From Novosphingobium aureum (GTDB taxonomy: Bacteria > Pseudomonadota > Alphaproteobacteria > Sphingomonadales > Sphingomonadaceae), in the NCBI RefSeq assembly GCF_015865035.1, contig NZ_JADZGI010000009.1, forward strand, positions 1 through 36,239: 36,239 nt of DNA, given 5' to 3'. Position numbers and translations under genes: made by a program. Shown here one piece after another: positions 7,372 to 15,459 of the stretch (positions are counted from its first letter, which is position 1; each line of letters opens with the position of its first letter). The notes under the pieces are model-generated. The model had not been told where the DNA came from, did no database searches, and worked only from the letters and a program-made list of their open reading frames with translations.

Positions 7372-8303
7372 GCTTTACCCAGGTCGCAATCATCGGCCTT
7401 GGCCTGCAGGGCGGCTCGATCGGTCTTGCCATCCAGCAATACCTGCCCGAGGCCCGCGTTACCGGCTACGACCTCGATCCGGCGACCCGTGCGCGCGCGA
7501 CCGAACGCGGCCTGTGCCACACGGTCAGCGAGAGCGCCGAGGACGCGGTCGCAAGTGCGGACCTCGTCATCTTCTGCGTGCCTCCCGGCGCGATGGGCGC
7601 GGCGGCTGCCCCCTTGCGCGATGCGATCCCGGCGCATTGTCTCGTCAGCGACGTCGGCTCTTCCAAGAAGGCGATCTCGGCGGCGCTTGCCGAGGCCCTG
7701 CCCGACCACCTCGTGATCCCCGCGCACCCGGTCGCGGGCACCGAGAACTCGGGGCCAGACGCCGGCTTCGCCTCGCTGTTTCGCAACCGCTGGTGCATCG
7801 TCACCCCGCCAGAGCCCTGCGACCTGCTCAAGCTGACTTCGCTCGTCCATTTCTGGGAGGCGCTCGGCGCCAATGTCGAGATCATGTCGGCCGAGCATCA
7901 TGACCTCGTGCTCGCGGTGACCAGCCACCTGCCCCACCTCATCGCCTATACCATCGTCGGCACCGCCTCGGACCTCGAAGACGTGACGCAGGGCGAGGTC
8001 ATCAAGTATTCGGCGGGCGGCTTTCGCGACTTCACCCGTATCGCGGCCTCGGACCCGACGATGTGGCGCGACGTCTTCCTGTCGAACAAGGACGCGGTGC
8101 TGACCATGCTCCAGCGCTTCACCGAGGATCTCACCGCGCTCCAGCGCGCGATCCGGGTCGGCGACGGCGAGCAGCTGTTCGACCACTTCGCCCGCACCCG
8201 CGCCATCCGCCGCTCGATCATCGAGGAAGGCCAGGACGATTCGCGCCCAGACTTCGGGCGCAGCGACCACGACGGTGCCGCAAGGGGCAAGACGAAGGGC
8301 TGA
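7368..8303 (+). CDS. tyrC: Prephenate/arogenate (cyclohexadienyl) dehydrogenase
   Basis: A 311-aa TyrA-family dehydrogenase that oxidatively decarboxylates prephenate and/or arogenate towards tyrosine. The N-terminal Rossmann motif IIGLGLQGGSIGLAI (about 8-22) is followed by an acidic residue in YDLDP. DVGSSKKAI and PAHPVAGTENSGPDAG hold the catalytic His (about His120). The helical dimer domain follows with AVTSHLPHLIAY and GGFRDFTRIAASDPTMWRDV. No ACT domain or chorismate mutase fusion is present. The ATG overlaps the hisC stop by 4 nt. The cofactor preference and prephenate versus arogenate choice cannot be decided from sequence alone; the Zymomonas TyrC homologue accepts both substrates. 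Confidence 0.92.
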   Translation: MSFTQVAIIGLGLQGGSIGLAIQQYLPEARVTGYDLDPATRARATERGLCHTVSESAEDAVASADLVIFCVPPGAMGAAAAPLRDAIPAHCLVSDVGSSKKAISAALAEALPDHLVIPAHPVAGTENSGPDAGFASLFRNRWCIVTPPEPCDLLKLTSLVHFWEALGANVEIMSAEHHDLVLAVTSHLPHLIAYTIVGTASDLEDVTQGEVIKYSAGGFRDFTRIAASDPTMWRDVFLSNKDAVLTMLQRFTEDLTALQRAIRVGDGEQLFDHFARTRAIRRSIIEEGQDDSRPDFGRSDHDGAARGKTKG

Positions 8304-8384
8304 TCGCGACGATCATCGGGAGCCAAATGGCACCCTCGCGAATTGAGCGGGCAAAGACCCGTTCCCTTCGTGAGGAAGCCTGCC

Positions 8385-9170
8385 ATGCAGATCTCGATCC
8401 TGACCGAACTCGAATACGACCTGCCCGGTCCCGCCGACGTGCTGCTCCAGCTCGAAGCTGCCATCATCCCCGAGCAGACGGTGACCAGCCATCATATCGA
8501 CCTGCCCAAGGTTGAACATTTCGCCCGCGTGCCGGGCCAGTCGAACATCGGCGAGCGTATCTGGCTGCGCCTCGCCCAGCCGCTCTCGGTGCGCTACGAA
8601 GCGACCGTCGAGGTCAACCGCCTCGTCACCGACATCGCGACACTGCCGCAGACCGCACCGCACATGCTGCCGGGCGAGACGGTCGACTACCTGATGGCCT
8701 CTCGCTTTTGCCCCGCCGACGAGTTCCAGGCCTTCGTCGAGCAGGAGTTCGCCGGGACCGGGGGCGGCGCGCGGATCGCCGCGATCCGCGACTGGATCGC
8801 GGGAACGCTCAGCTACGTGCCCGGATCGAGCAACCCGCAGACGACGGCGGCCGACACCTTCCACGCGCACCAGGGCGTGTGTCGCGACTATGCGCACCTG
8901 ATGATCGCGCTCGCCCGCGCCAGCGCGATCCCGGCGCGCTTCGCCAGCGTCTACGGCCTCGGTGTCGAGCCCCAGGATTTCCACGCGGTGGCCGAAGTGT
9001 TTCTCGACGGGTGCTGGCACATCGTCGATGCGACCGGCATGTCTACGCCCGAGGCGATGGCCAAGATCGGGGTCGGGCGCGATGCCGCCGACGTCTCGTT
9101 CCTTACCAGCTACGGGCAGGTCGAGCTCAAGACCCAGCGCGTCACCGTACAGGAAGTGGTGCCCGCCTGA
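8385..9170 (+). CDS. Transglutaminase-like cysteine peptidase family protein
   Basis: A 261-aa protein. ATG 8385 is chosen for the GAGGAAG ribosome binding site just before it. The N-terminal part (1-100) resembles the bacterial transglutaminase-like N region (beta-strands such as WLRLAQPLSVRYEATVEV). The core domain has the catalytic triad Cys166 (HQGVCRDYAHLMIALAR), His200 (QDFHAVAEVFLDG) and Asp215 (WHIVDATG). It has no signal peptide, so it is likely cytoplasmic. Members are often peptidases or amidases of unknown substrate. It is 81 nt downstream of tyrC on the same strand and may be cotranscribed, without an obvious functional link. Confidence 0.88.
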   Translation: MQISILTELEYDLPGPADVLLQLEAAIIPEQTVTSHHIDLPKVEHFARVPGQSNIGERIWLRLAQPLSVRYEATVEVNRLVTDIATLPQTAPHMLPGETVDYLMASRFCPADEFQAFVEQEFAGTGGGARIAAIRDWIAGTLSYVPGSSNPQTTAADTFHAHQGVCRDYAHLMIALARASAIPARFASVYGLGVEPQDFHAVAEVFLDGCWHIVDATGMSTPEAMAKIGVGRDAADVSFLTSYGQVELKTQRVTVQEVVPA

Positions 9171-9182
9171 CGGGGCCGAGGC

Positions 9183-9204
9183 GCACCGGCTTTCGGGCCG
9201 GTGC
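9183..9204. terminator. Hairpin between convergent genes
   Basis: GCACCGGC (9183-9190) pairs with GCCGGTGC (9197-9204) over a TTTCGG loop, in the 42-nt gap between the convergent transglutaminase and dcd genes. No T tract follows on either strand, so this is a probable but unproven terminator. Confidence 0.5.
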
Positions 9205-9212
9205 TCCAGCGC

Positions 9213-9767
9213 TCAGAGCCGCGGCAGGGTGACCCCGCGCTGGCCCATGTACTTGCCCGCGCGGTCGGCATAGCTCGTCTCGCACGGCTCGTTGCCCTTG
9301 AGGAACAGGAACTGGCAGGCCCCCTCGTTGGCGTAGATCTTCGCCGGAAGCGGCGTGGTGTTCGAGAACTCGAGCGTCACGTGCCCTTCCCAGCCCGGCT
9401 CGAGCGGGGTCACGTTGACGATAATCCCGCAGCGCGCATAGGTCGACTTGCCAAGGCAGATCACCAGCACGTCGCGCGGCACGCGGAAATACTCGACCGT
9501 ACGCGCCAGCGCGAAGGAATTGGGCGGGATCACGCAGACGTCGGTCTCGCGATCGACGAAGGAATTGCTGGCGAAGTCCTTGGGATCGACCACCGCGCTG
9601 TCGACGTTGGTGAAGATCTTGAACTCGGGCGCGACCCGCGCGTCGTAGCCATACGACGAAAGCCCGTAGGAAATGCAGCCATCGCGGCGCTGGCTCTCGA
9701 CGAACGGCTCGATCATGCCGTGTTCGAGGGCCTGCTCGCGGATCCACTTGTCGCTTAGAATAGACAT
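9213..9767 (-). CDS. dcd: dCTP deaminase
   Basis: A 184-aa protein, the standard length for Dcd, once ATG 9767 is used. It begins MSILSDKWIREQALEHGMI and carries the family blocks SYGLSSYGYDAR, DPKDFASNSF, IPPNSFALARTVEYF, LGKSTYARCGIIVNVTPLEPGWEG with the catalytic Glu, and GACQFLFLKG. The enzyme deaminates dCTP to dUTP and so feeds dTMP synthesis; it acts as a homotrimer in the cytoplasm. It is a single gene, convergent with the transglutaminase gene and divergent from the TPR gene at 9925. Confidence 0.96.
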   Translation of the reverse strand: MSILSDKWIREQALEHGMIEPFVESQRRDGCISYGLSSYGYDARVAPEFKIFTNVDSAVVDPKDFASNSFVDRETDVCVIPPNSFALARTVEYFRVPRDVLVICLGKSTYARCGIIVNVTPLEPGWEGHVTLEFSNTTPLPAKIYANEGACQFLFLKGNEPCETSYADRAGKYMGQRGVTLPRL

Positions 9768-9924
9768 GCGGCAAGTCATTGCGCAAAGCACGCGAAGCGG
9801 CAAGTACAGCCCCAGTCTTGTCCACTGCCTCCCCTGATATCTCTGCGTCCGGAGCTGGAGGGGATTTTCCCTTGCTTCAATTGTGGTTACGCATGGTCAT
9901 GTAGCGACGTAGGGGGTGGAGCTC

Positions 9925-10638
9925 ATGAAGAAATGCATTCTGGCCATGCTGGGCGCCGGAGCCGTGATAACAAGCCCGGCGAAGGCCAGCGACGCGCGCA
10001 TCGTAACGGGCAGCGAGGAGGCGGCAAGCGCCGAAGTAGACCAGGCATTCGCCTTGATCGGCCAAAAACAGCCTGCGCAGGCGTTGGACCTCCTGGCACC
10101 GCTGATCGACCGCTTCAACCAGCAGATCGCCGAGGCCGAAAAAACGAGAATGGTATTTTGCGGCCCCACTTTGATGGAAGCGTCCGTTTATGCGGTCCTG
10201 CCTGCAATTGAGAAGAAGGACGGCCTGGTTATGGGTCGCGACGTGTGCGACGCCTTCTTTGCCAAAGCCTACGCCCTAGTGGAACTTGACCGCAAGCCCG
10301 AGGCATTGGCCACTCTGCAGCGATTGACTTCGCTTGCACCAATGCATTCGCGCTATCTCGTAGAATTAGGTTACGCCTATCGGATCAACGGCCAGAACGG
10401 GAAGGCAGAAGATGCCTACCGCATGGCCTTGGAGCACGCAGACCTCGGAGAAGACGACAAGACAAAGAGCACCAACCACGCATCCGCGCTGCGCGGGATC
10501 GGCTACATGCTTGTTGAAAAGCGCGATCTTGCTGCTGCGGAAAATGCATACAAGAAGTCACTCAAGTACGATCCGGACAGCGCCATCGCGAAAGGAGAGT
10601 TGGAATTCATTGCCCAGCAGCGCAAACGCGCCAAGTAA
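9925..10638 (+). CDS. Secreted/periplasmic TPR-repeat protein, uncharacterised
   Basis: 237 aa from ATG 9925 (AGGGGG/GTGGAG upstream; a GTG three codons earlier is possible). The N-terminus is a Sec signal peptide: MKK, a hydrophobic stretch ILAMLGAGAVITS, then a likely cleavage after AKA (about residue 21). The mature part is helical, with TPR-like units around DQAFALIGQKQPAQALDLLAPL, FFAKAYALVELDRKPEALA, ELGYAYRINGQNGKAEDAYR and a last unit GYMLVEKRDLAAAENAYKKSL. It is likely a periplasmic scaffold; its partner is unknown. Codon use is less GC-rich than in flanking genes (many AAG/AAA, TTG and GCA codons), so it may be lineage-specific. It sits 47 nt ahead of wecB on the same strand. Confidence 0.8.
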   Translation: MKKCILAMLGAGAVITSPAKASDARIVTGSEEAASAEVDQAFALIGQKQPAQALDLLAPLIDRFNQQIAEAEKTRMVFCGPTLMEASVYAVLPAIEKKDGLVMGRDVCDAFFAKAYALVELDRKPEALATLQRLTSLAPMHSRYLVELGYAYRINGQNGKAEDAYRMALEHADLGEDDKTKSTNHASALRGIGYMLVEKRDLAAAENAYKKSLKYDPDSAIAKGELEFIAQQRKRAK

Positions 10639-10685
10639 GCCATTCCGTATCTGAAGCTTAAGATTTGCCGGGTATTTCAGCACTC

Positions 10686-11831
10686 ATGTCCCAGCTTGCC
10701 TCTACATCGCCAGCCCGCATCCTTGTCGTCTTTGGCACGCGCCCCGAGGCGATCAAGCTGTTCCCGGTGATCCATGCCCTGAAGGCCGATCCGCGTTTCG
10801 AATGCGTGGTCTGCGTCTCGGCGCAACACCGCCAGATGCTCGACCAGGTGCTCGAGATCGCAGGGATCGTGCCCGATTACGATCTCGACGTGATGCAGCC
10901 CGACCAGAGCCTCGATGCGCTTACCGCACGGCTGCTCACCGGCCTTGGCCGGGTCATGGACGAGGTGAGGCCCGACCGCGTGATCGTGCAAGGCGACACC
11001 GCGACCGCGATGGCAGGCGGGCTCGCGGCCTACTATCGCAAGCTGCCGGTCGATCACGTCGAGGCGGGGCTGCGCTCCTACAACATTCACCATCCCTGGC
11101 CCGAGGAAGTGAACCGCAAGATCATCGGCTCGCTCGCCAGCCTGCACTTCGCGCCGACCGCGACTGCGCAAAACGCGTTGCTCAAGGAAAACGTCGATCC
11201 GTCGCGCGTCCACGTGACCGGCAACACGGTGATCGACGCGCTGCACTGGGTCACCGGCGAGATCGAGCGCCGCCCCGAACTCGCAGCCGGGCTGTCGCGG
11301 CTCGAGGAGAGCTTTGCCGGGCGGCGGATCATCGGCGTCACCAGCCACCGCCGCGAGAATTTCGGCGAGGGTATGGAGCAGATCGCACAGGCCATCCGCG
11401 AGATCGCGCAGCGGCCCGAGGTCGCGGTGATCTTCCCGGTCCACCTCAACCCCAACGTACGCAAGGTGATGAACGAGCGGCTCACCGGGCTCGACAACGT
11501 CGCACTGATCGAGCCGCTCGACTATCCGCACTTCGCGCGGCTGCTCTCGATAGCCGAGATCATGCTGACCGATTCGGGCGGGGTGCAGGAGGAGGCGCCT
11601 GCATTGGGCAAGCCGGTGCTCGTCATGCGCGAGACGACCGAGCGGCCAGAGGGCGTCGATGCGGGCACGGCAAGGCTGGTGGGCACTTCGGCCGTGACAA
11701 TCGTTTCCGAATTGGCAACCTTGCTCGACGATAAGGCGGCATATGACGCCATGGCGCAGGCCCACAACCCATTCGGGGACGGGCTGGCATCGGGCAGGAT
11801 CGTGGAGCTTCTGGCACGTGAAATCGGATAA
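10686..11831 (+). CDS. wecB: UDP-N-acetylglucosamine 2-epimerase (non-hydrolysing)
   Basis: 381 aa from ATG 10686. Family motifs run in order: VFGTRPEAIKLFPV at the N-terminus, VIVQGDTATAMAGGLAAYY, DHVEAGLRSYNIHHPWPEE, NRKIIGSLASLHFAPTATA, VTGNTVIDAL, GVTSHRRENFGEGM, FPVHLNPNVR, TDSGGVQEEAPALGKP and RETTERPEGVDAGT. It interconverts UDP-GlcNAc and UDP-ManNAc in the cytoplasm, supplying the next gene, wecC, for UDP-ManNAcA. The reading frame overlaps wecC by 14 nt. No glycosyltransferases or flippases lie near, so the destination glycan (capsule, sphingan or ECA-like) is not shown. Confidence 0.95.
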   Translation: MSQLASTSPARILVVFGTRPEAIKLFPVIHALKADPRFECVVCVSAQHRQMLDQVLEIAGIVPDYDLDVMQPDQSLDALTARLLTGLGRVMDEVRPDRVIVQGDTATAMAGGLAAYYRKLPVDHVEAGLRSYNIHHPWPEEVNRKIIGSLASLHFAPTATAQNALLKENVDPSRVHVTGNTVIDALHWVTGEIERRPELAAGLSRLEESFAGRRIIGVTSHRRENFGEGMEQIAQAIREIAQRPEVAVIFPVHLNPNVRKVMNERLTGLDNVALIEPLDYPHFARLLSIAEIMLTDSGGVQEEAPALGKPVLVMRETTERPEGVDAGTARLVGTSAVTIVSELATLLDDKAAYDAMAQAHNPFGDGLASGRIVELLAREIG

Positions 11832-13131
11832 CAAACCCTCTGTCTGCGTGGTCGGCCTCGGCTACATCGGCCTGCCGACCGCCGCGGTGATCGCGCGCGC
11901 GGGCTGCCCGGTGCTGGGGCTCGACGTCTCGCAGAAGGTGGTCGACACCATCAACCGCGGCGAAATCCACATCGAGGAAGTCGATCTCGACGGCCTCGTG
12001 CAGGGCGTGGTCGCGCGCGGGCTGCTCTCGGCCTCGACCGAGGTCGCCCCCGCCGACGTCTTCGTGATCGCGGTACCCACGCCCTTCGAGAAGGGCCCGG
12101 GCGGCGAGCATACGCCCGACATCTCCTATGTCCTGGCCGCCGGGCGAACGATTGCCCCCGTGCTCAAGACGGGCGACGTGGTCATCCTCGAGTCGACCTC
12201 GCCGGTCGGCACCACCGAACAGCTGCGCGACATGATCGCGAAGATGCGCCCCGACCTGAAGATCCCGGGGCTCACCCGCGAGACGCCCGACATCTCGATC
12301 GCCTATTGCCCCGAGCGCGTGCTTCCCGGACGAATCCTCGAGGAGCTGATCAACAACGACCGCTCCATCGGCGGCGTGACCCCGCGTTGCGCGCGTAAAG
12401 CACTGGCCTTCTACAAGCGCTTCGTGCGCGGCGAATGCGTCACCACCGATGCCCGCGCCGCCGAGATGACCAAGCTCGTCGAGAACGCCTATCGCGACGT
12501 CAACATCGCCTTTGCCAACGAGCTCTCGATCGTCTCCGACAAGATGGGACTCGACGTCTGGGAGGTGATCCGCCTCGCCAACCGCCACCCGCGCGTCAAC
12601 ATTCTCTCGCCCGGTCCGGGCGTGGGCGGTCACTGCATCGCGGTCGACCCCTGGTTCATCGTGCACGGCGCCCCTGATGAAACCCCGCTGATCCGCACCG
12701 CGCGCGGGGTCAACGACGCCAAGATGCACCACGTCATCGCCCGCGCCGAAGCGCTGATCGAGGCGCATCCGCAGGCAAGGGTCGCGTGCCTCGGACTCGC
12801 CTTCAAGGCCAACATCGACGACTTCCGCGAAAGCCCGGCACGCTTCGTCGCCAGCCGCCTCGCACGCAAGTTCGGCGAGCAGATTCAGGTGGTAGAGCCC
12901 TATGCCGCCGAGCTGCCGATCGAGTTCACCGGCACTGGCGCCACCCAGATCGACATCGACGACGCGCTGGAGACCTGCGACATCCTGATCGTGCTGGTCG
13001 ACCACGACGTCTTCCGCGTGGTGCCGCTGGCCGAGCGCGCGGACAAGCTCGTCTACGATACACGCGGCATCTGGGGCGACCAGCCGCGCGTGGTGCGCGA
13101 CGAGGAGGCCCGCATCAGGCTCGCGAGCTGA
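11818..13131 (+). CDS. wecC: UDP-N-acetyl-D-mannosamine dehydrogenase
   Basis: 437 aa from GTG 11818, chosen because the Rossmann motif CVVGLGYIGLP then lies at residues 10-20; GGAG sits 10 nt upstream, inside wecB. The protein has the three UDP-sugar dehydrogenase domains: the NAD-binding N-domain (VPTPF, ESTSPVGTTEQL), the central domain (AYCPERVLPGRI, AEMTKLVENAYRDVNIAF with Lys219) and the active-site loop GPGVGGHCIAVDPWF with catalytic Cys273. The C-terminal UDP-binding domain (LGLAFKANIDDFRESPA) follows. It oxidises UDP-ManNAc to UDP-ManNAcA in two steps with NAD+. It is translationally coupled to wecB. Confidence 0.95.
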   Translation: MKSDNKPSVCVVGLGYIGLPTAAVIARAGCPVLGLDVSQKVVDTINRGEIHIEEVDLDGLVQGVVARGLLSASTEVAPADVFVIAVPTPFEKGPGGEHTPDISYVLAAGRTIAPVLKTGDVVILESTSPVGTTEQLRDMIAKMRPDLKIPGLTRETPDISIAYCPERVLPGRILEELINNDRSIGGVTPRCARKALAFYKRFVRGECVTTDARAAEMTKLVENAYRDVNIAFANELSIVSDKMGLDVWEVIRLANRHPRVNILSPGPGVGGHCIAVDPWFIVHGAPDETPLIRTARGVNDAKMHHVIARAEALIEAHPQARVACLGLAFKANIDDFRESPARFVASRLARKFGEQIQVVEPYAAELPIEFTGTGATQIDIDDALETCDILIVLVDHDVFRVVPLAERADKLVYDTRGIWGDQPRVVRDEEARIRLAS

Positions 13132-13154
13132 GCTTGCGGCTAGCCGTGAGGGTC

Positions 13155-13179
13155 AAATGGACGAAAATCGCGTCCATTT
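13155..13179. repeat. Inverted repeat downstream of wecC
   Basis: AAATGGACG (13155-13163) and CGTCCATTT (13171-13179) are perfect inverted repeats around a 7-nt centre, AAAATCG. The site is 23 nt past the wecC stop, followed by an AT-rich stretch (GGATAATTAATT). It could be a weak terminator or an operator. Confidence 0.5.
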
Positions 13180-13218
13180 CGGATAATTAATTCGCTACTG
13201 CGCTGTTATAAAAGACAA

Positions 13219-13260
13219 AGAGCGGGAAGGACGCGTGACTGCCACGCGCCTCCCGGCTCT
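13219..13260. terminator. Bulged hairpin after wecC
   Basis: AGAGC (13219-13223) pairs with GCTCT (13256-13260), GGGA with TCCC (one bulged G between) and CGCGTG (13232-13237) with CACGCG (13243-13248). The result is one long interrupted stem-loop about 90 nt past wecC. It lacks a clear T tract. It may end wecBC transcription or form part of a small RNA. Confidence 0.45.
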
Positions 13261-13276
13261 TGGCTATGGCCCCTAC

Positions 13277-13294
13277 CTAGGGGTACATTCCTAG
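13277..13294. promoter_or_regulatory. CTAGG-N8-CCTAG dyad upstream of the small ORF
   Basis: CTAGG (13277-13281) and CCTAG (13290-13294) are inverted around 8 nt, and the left arm is also part of a second dyad CCCCTA-CC-TAGGGG (13270-13283). The layout resembles a regulator-binding site about 80 nt before the GTG of the 72-aa gene. The cognate regulator is unknown. Confidence 0.35.
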
Positions 13295-13376
13295 TCGGTC
13301 GTTCGTAGTTCGGTCACCCCCGCAAGGGGCGCAGCGGATCTTGCGAACTCTGTCTCGACAAGGAAACCCGCCCCTC

Positions 13377-13595
13377 GTGCAAAGCCCGGTGAACATCGCC
13401 CGCGAGGCCGAAAGCCATCTTGCCAAGGCACTGGCCCTCCTCGACGAGCGCGAATTCCTCGTCGATGCCGCCTTCGTGCAATCCGCGCTCGACCGGGTGC
13501 GCGACACGGTGAAGGTGCTCGAAAGCACCGCCGAGGCCACTGCGCCACAGAACCCAAACGGCAACGGGGCCGATCCCGACGCCTGCGACGTCTGA
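13377..13595 (+). CDS. Short hypothetical protein, helical
   Basis: A 72-aa reading frame from GTG 13377, with AGGAAA 10 nt upstream; a TTG at 13341 is the alternative. The protein is mostly amphipathic helix: NIAREAESHLAKALALLDER then AAFVQSALDRVRDTVKVLES, followed by a Pro/Gly/Asn-rich acidic tail. It has no signal peptide, membrane segment or cysteine pair. The helical pattern and codon bias look like a real small protein, but no family is recognised. The convergent symporter gene ends 76 nt further on. Confidence 0.5.
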   Translation: MQSPVNIAREAESHLAKALALLDEREFLVDAAFVQSALDRVRDTVKVLESTAEATAPQNPNGNGADPDACDV

Positions 13596-13671
13596 ACCGG
13601 CCCCGTCATTCGGCCTGCCCCCTCGCTGCGCTCCTCCTTGATGGTGCACAGCGGTAGGTTCGGCTATCGAA

Positions 13672-15180
13672 TCAGCCCGCTTCGGCTTCCTCACGCTGGC
13701 CGCGCGCGATCTTGAAGACCACGCCCGACAGCAGCGCGATTGCCAGCAGGTTCGGGAACGCCATCGAGGCATTCGAGATATCGCCGAGGCGCCACACCAG
13801 CTCGAGCGGCTGCGCTGCACCCACGACGATCCCCGCGCAGTAGATCACGCGCCACAGCATGTGCAGGATCTTCTCACCGCGCGCGCTCGATCCCGGCACG
13901 AGATCGTAGAGGAAGGTGATCGTGCGCTCGCCGTAGTAGCTGAAGGTCAGCATCGTCGAGAACACGAACATGATCAGCGCAACCGAAGCCACCACCGAGC
14001 CGAGCGGGACACCTGCGATGAGCGTCGGGAAGGCCGCGGCAAAGGCGCCCGAGGTCATCGCGAAGCCGGTCAGGTCCGACTGCCAGGCGTGCTTGACCGC
14101 GATACCGCCAGCCGTGAAGTCGCCCTCGACAGTGAGGATGACGAGCGCGGTCATGGTGCAGATGACGATCGTATCGAGGAAAGTGCCCATCATCGCCATG
14201 CGGCCCTGGACCTCGGGGTCGCGGGTCTGCGCAACGGCGTGCGCCATCGGCGTGGTGCCCTGCCCGGCCTCGTTCGAGAACAGGCCGCGCGCGACGCCGG
14301 CCCGCAGCGCCATGATTACGCCGGCACCGGCAAAGCCGCCGAAGGCCGACTGCGGTGCGAAAGCCCCCTCGAAGATGCGTGCGAACGATTCAGGAATATC
14401 CTGGGCATCGAGCACGAGCGCGATCAGCGCCATCACGAAGTAAGCAAGGCCCATGAACGGCACGACCTTCTCGGCAACCGCGCCGATCGACTTGATGCCG
14501 CCCACGATCACGACGAAGACCAGCACCGCCGCGATCAGCCCAGCGATCCATTCCTGGATGCCGAACAGCTCGTTCATCGAGTCGGCCAGCGCGTTGGACT
14601 GGATGACGTTGCCCGTGGTGATGGTCGAGGCGAGTGCGCCGATGCAGAAGATCACAGCGAGCCAGGTCCACTTCGGGCCCAGTCCCTTGACGATGTAGGT
14701 CATCGGGCCGCCGCGCCAGTGCCCGTCGGGCCCGCGCTCGCGGAAGCGGATCGCGAGCGAGCCCTCGGCGAAGGCCAGCGCCATGCCGATCAGCGCCGTG
14801 ACCCACATCCAGAAGATCGCGCCGGGTCCGCCAAGCGCGAGCGCGGTCGCGACGCCCGCCATGTTGCCGGTGCCGACCTGCCCGGACAGCGCGGTCGACA
14901 GCGCGGCAAATGGACTGATCTCGCCGGTCTCGCCCTTCTTGGACTTGGCGAAGAGCCCGGCAAAGGCGCTCCCCAGGTTGCGCAGCGGATAGAAGCGCAG
15001 GCCGATCATCATGAACAGGCCGATGCCCAGAAGGACGATGACCATCGGCGGGAACGGGAGGACTTCCTCGCCGTTCCAGGTGCCGCCCCAGATGAAATCG
15101 GATACGTTGGTGATGCGGTCGATCAGAGCCGGTCCGCTATCGGCAGTACCGGCCGCGGCCAGCATGGTCAGAAAACTCAT
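13672..15180 (-). CDS. Sodium:alanine (AGCS) symporter
   Basis: 502 aa from ATG 15180 (AGGAG 11 nt before it on the minus strand). The inner-membrane protein has the AGCS family signatures ALSTALSGQVGTGNMAGVAT near residue 100, GPGAIFWMWVTALIGMALAF, EGSLAIRFRERGPDGHWRGG and FSNEAGQGTTPMAHAVAQT. Ten or more hydrophobic segments can be traced, ending in a basic tail RGQREEAEAG. It should import alanine or glycine with Na+. Transcribed alone on the minus strand, with 279 nt to the next gene upstream. Confidence 0.93.
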   Translation of the reverse strand: MSFLTMLAAAGTADSGPALIDRITNVSDFIWGGTWNGEEVLPFPPMVIVLLGIGLFMMIGLRFYPLRNLGSAFAGLFAKSKKGETGEISPFAALSTALSGQVGTGNMAGVATALALGGPGAIFWMWVTALIGMALAFAEGSLAIRFRERGPDGHWRGGPMTYIVKGLGPKWTWLAVIFCIGALASTITTGNVIQSNALADSMNELFGIQEWIAGLIAAVLVFVVIVGGIKSIGAVAEKVVPFMGLAYFVMALIALVLDAQDIPESFARIFEGAFAPQSAFGGFAGAGVIMALRAGVARGLFSNEAGQGTTPMAHAVAQTRDPEVQGRMAMMGTFLDTIVICTMTALVILTVEGDFTAGGIAVKHAWQSDLTGFAMTSGAFAAAFPTLIAGVPLGSVVASVALIMFVFSTMLTFSYYGERTITFLYDLVPGSSARGEKILHMLWRVIYCAGIVVGAAQPLELVWRLGDISNASMAFPNLLAIALLSGVVFKIARGQREEAEAG

Positions 15181-15459
15181 TCGCGCAAAAACTCCTGTCT
15201 CGCGACCCCTCGCGGCATGGCGCGCCCATGCCACCCCCATCTGCGCCGTTCCCGCAAATGGGAAGGCACCGGACAGTGGCGCGAATGTGCAGGCCCGCAA
15301 CCGCATGCGCAAGCCGCGAGAAACCCTGCTTCACCAATTCGTCATAATCGAAAGATCGTTCCGCGGATCACGGCCGGGCCGCAGCTTTGGGACATGTCGA
15401 CCCGCCGCTCGCGACACGATCAAGCAAGGCCTAGGCAATGCTCCGCATCGAATCGCGTC

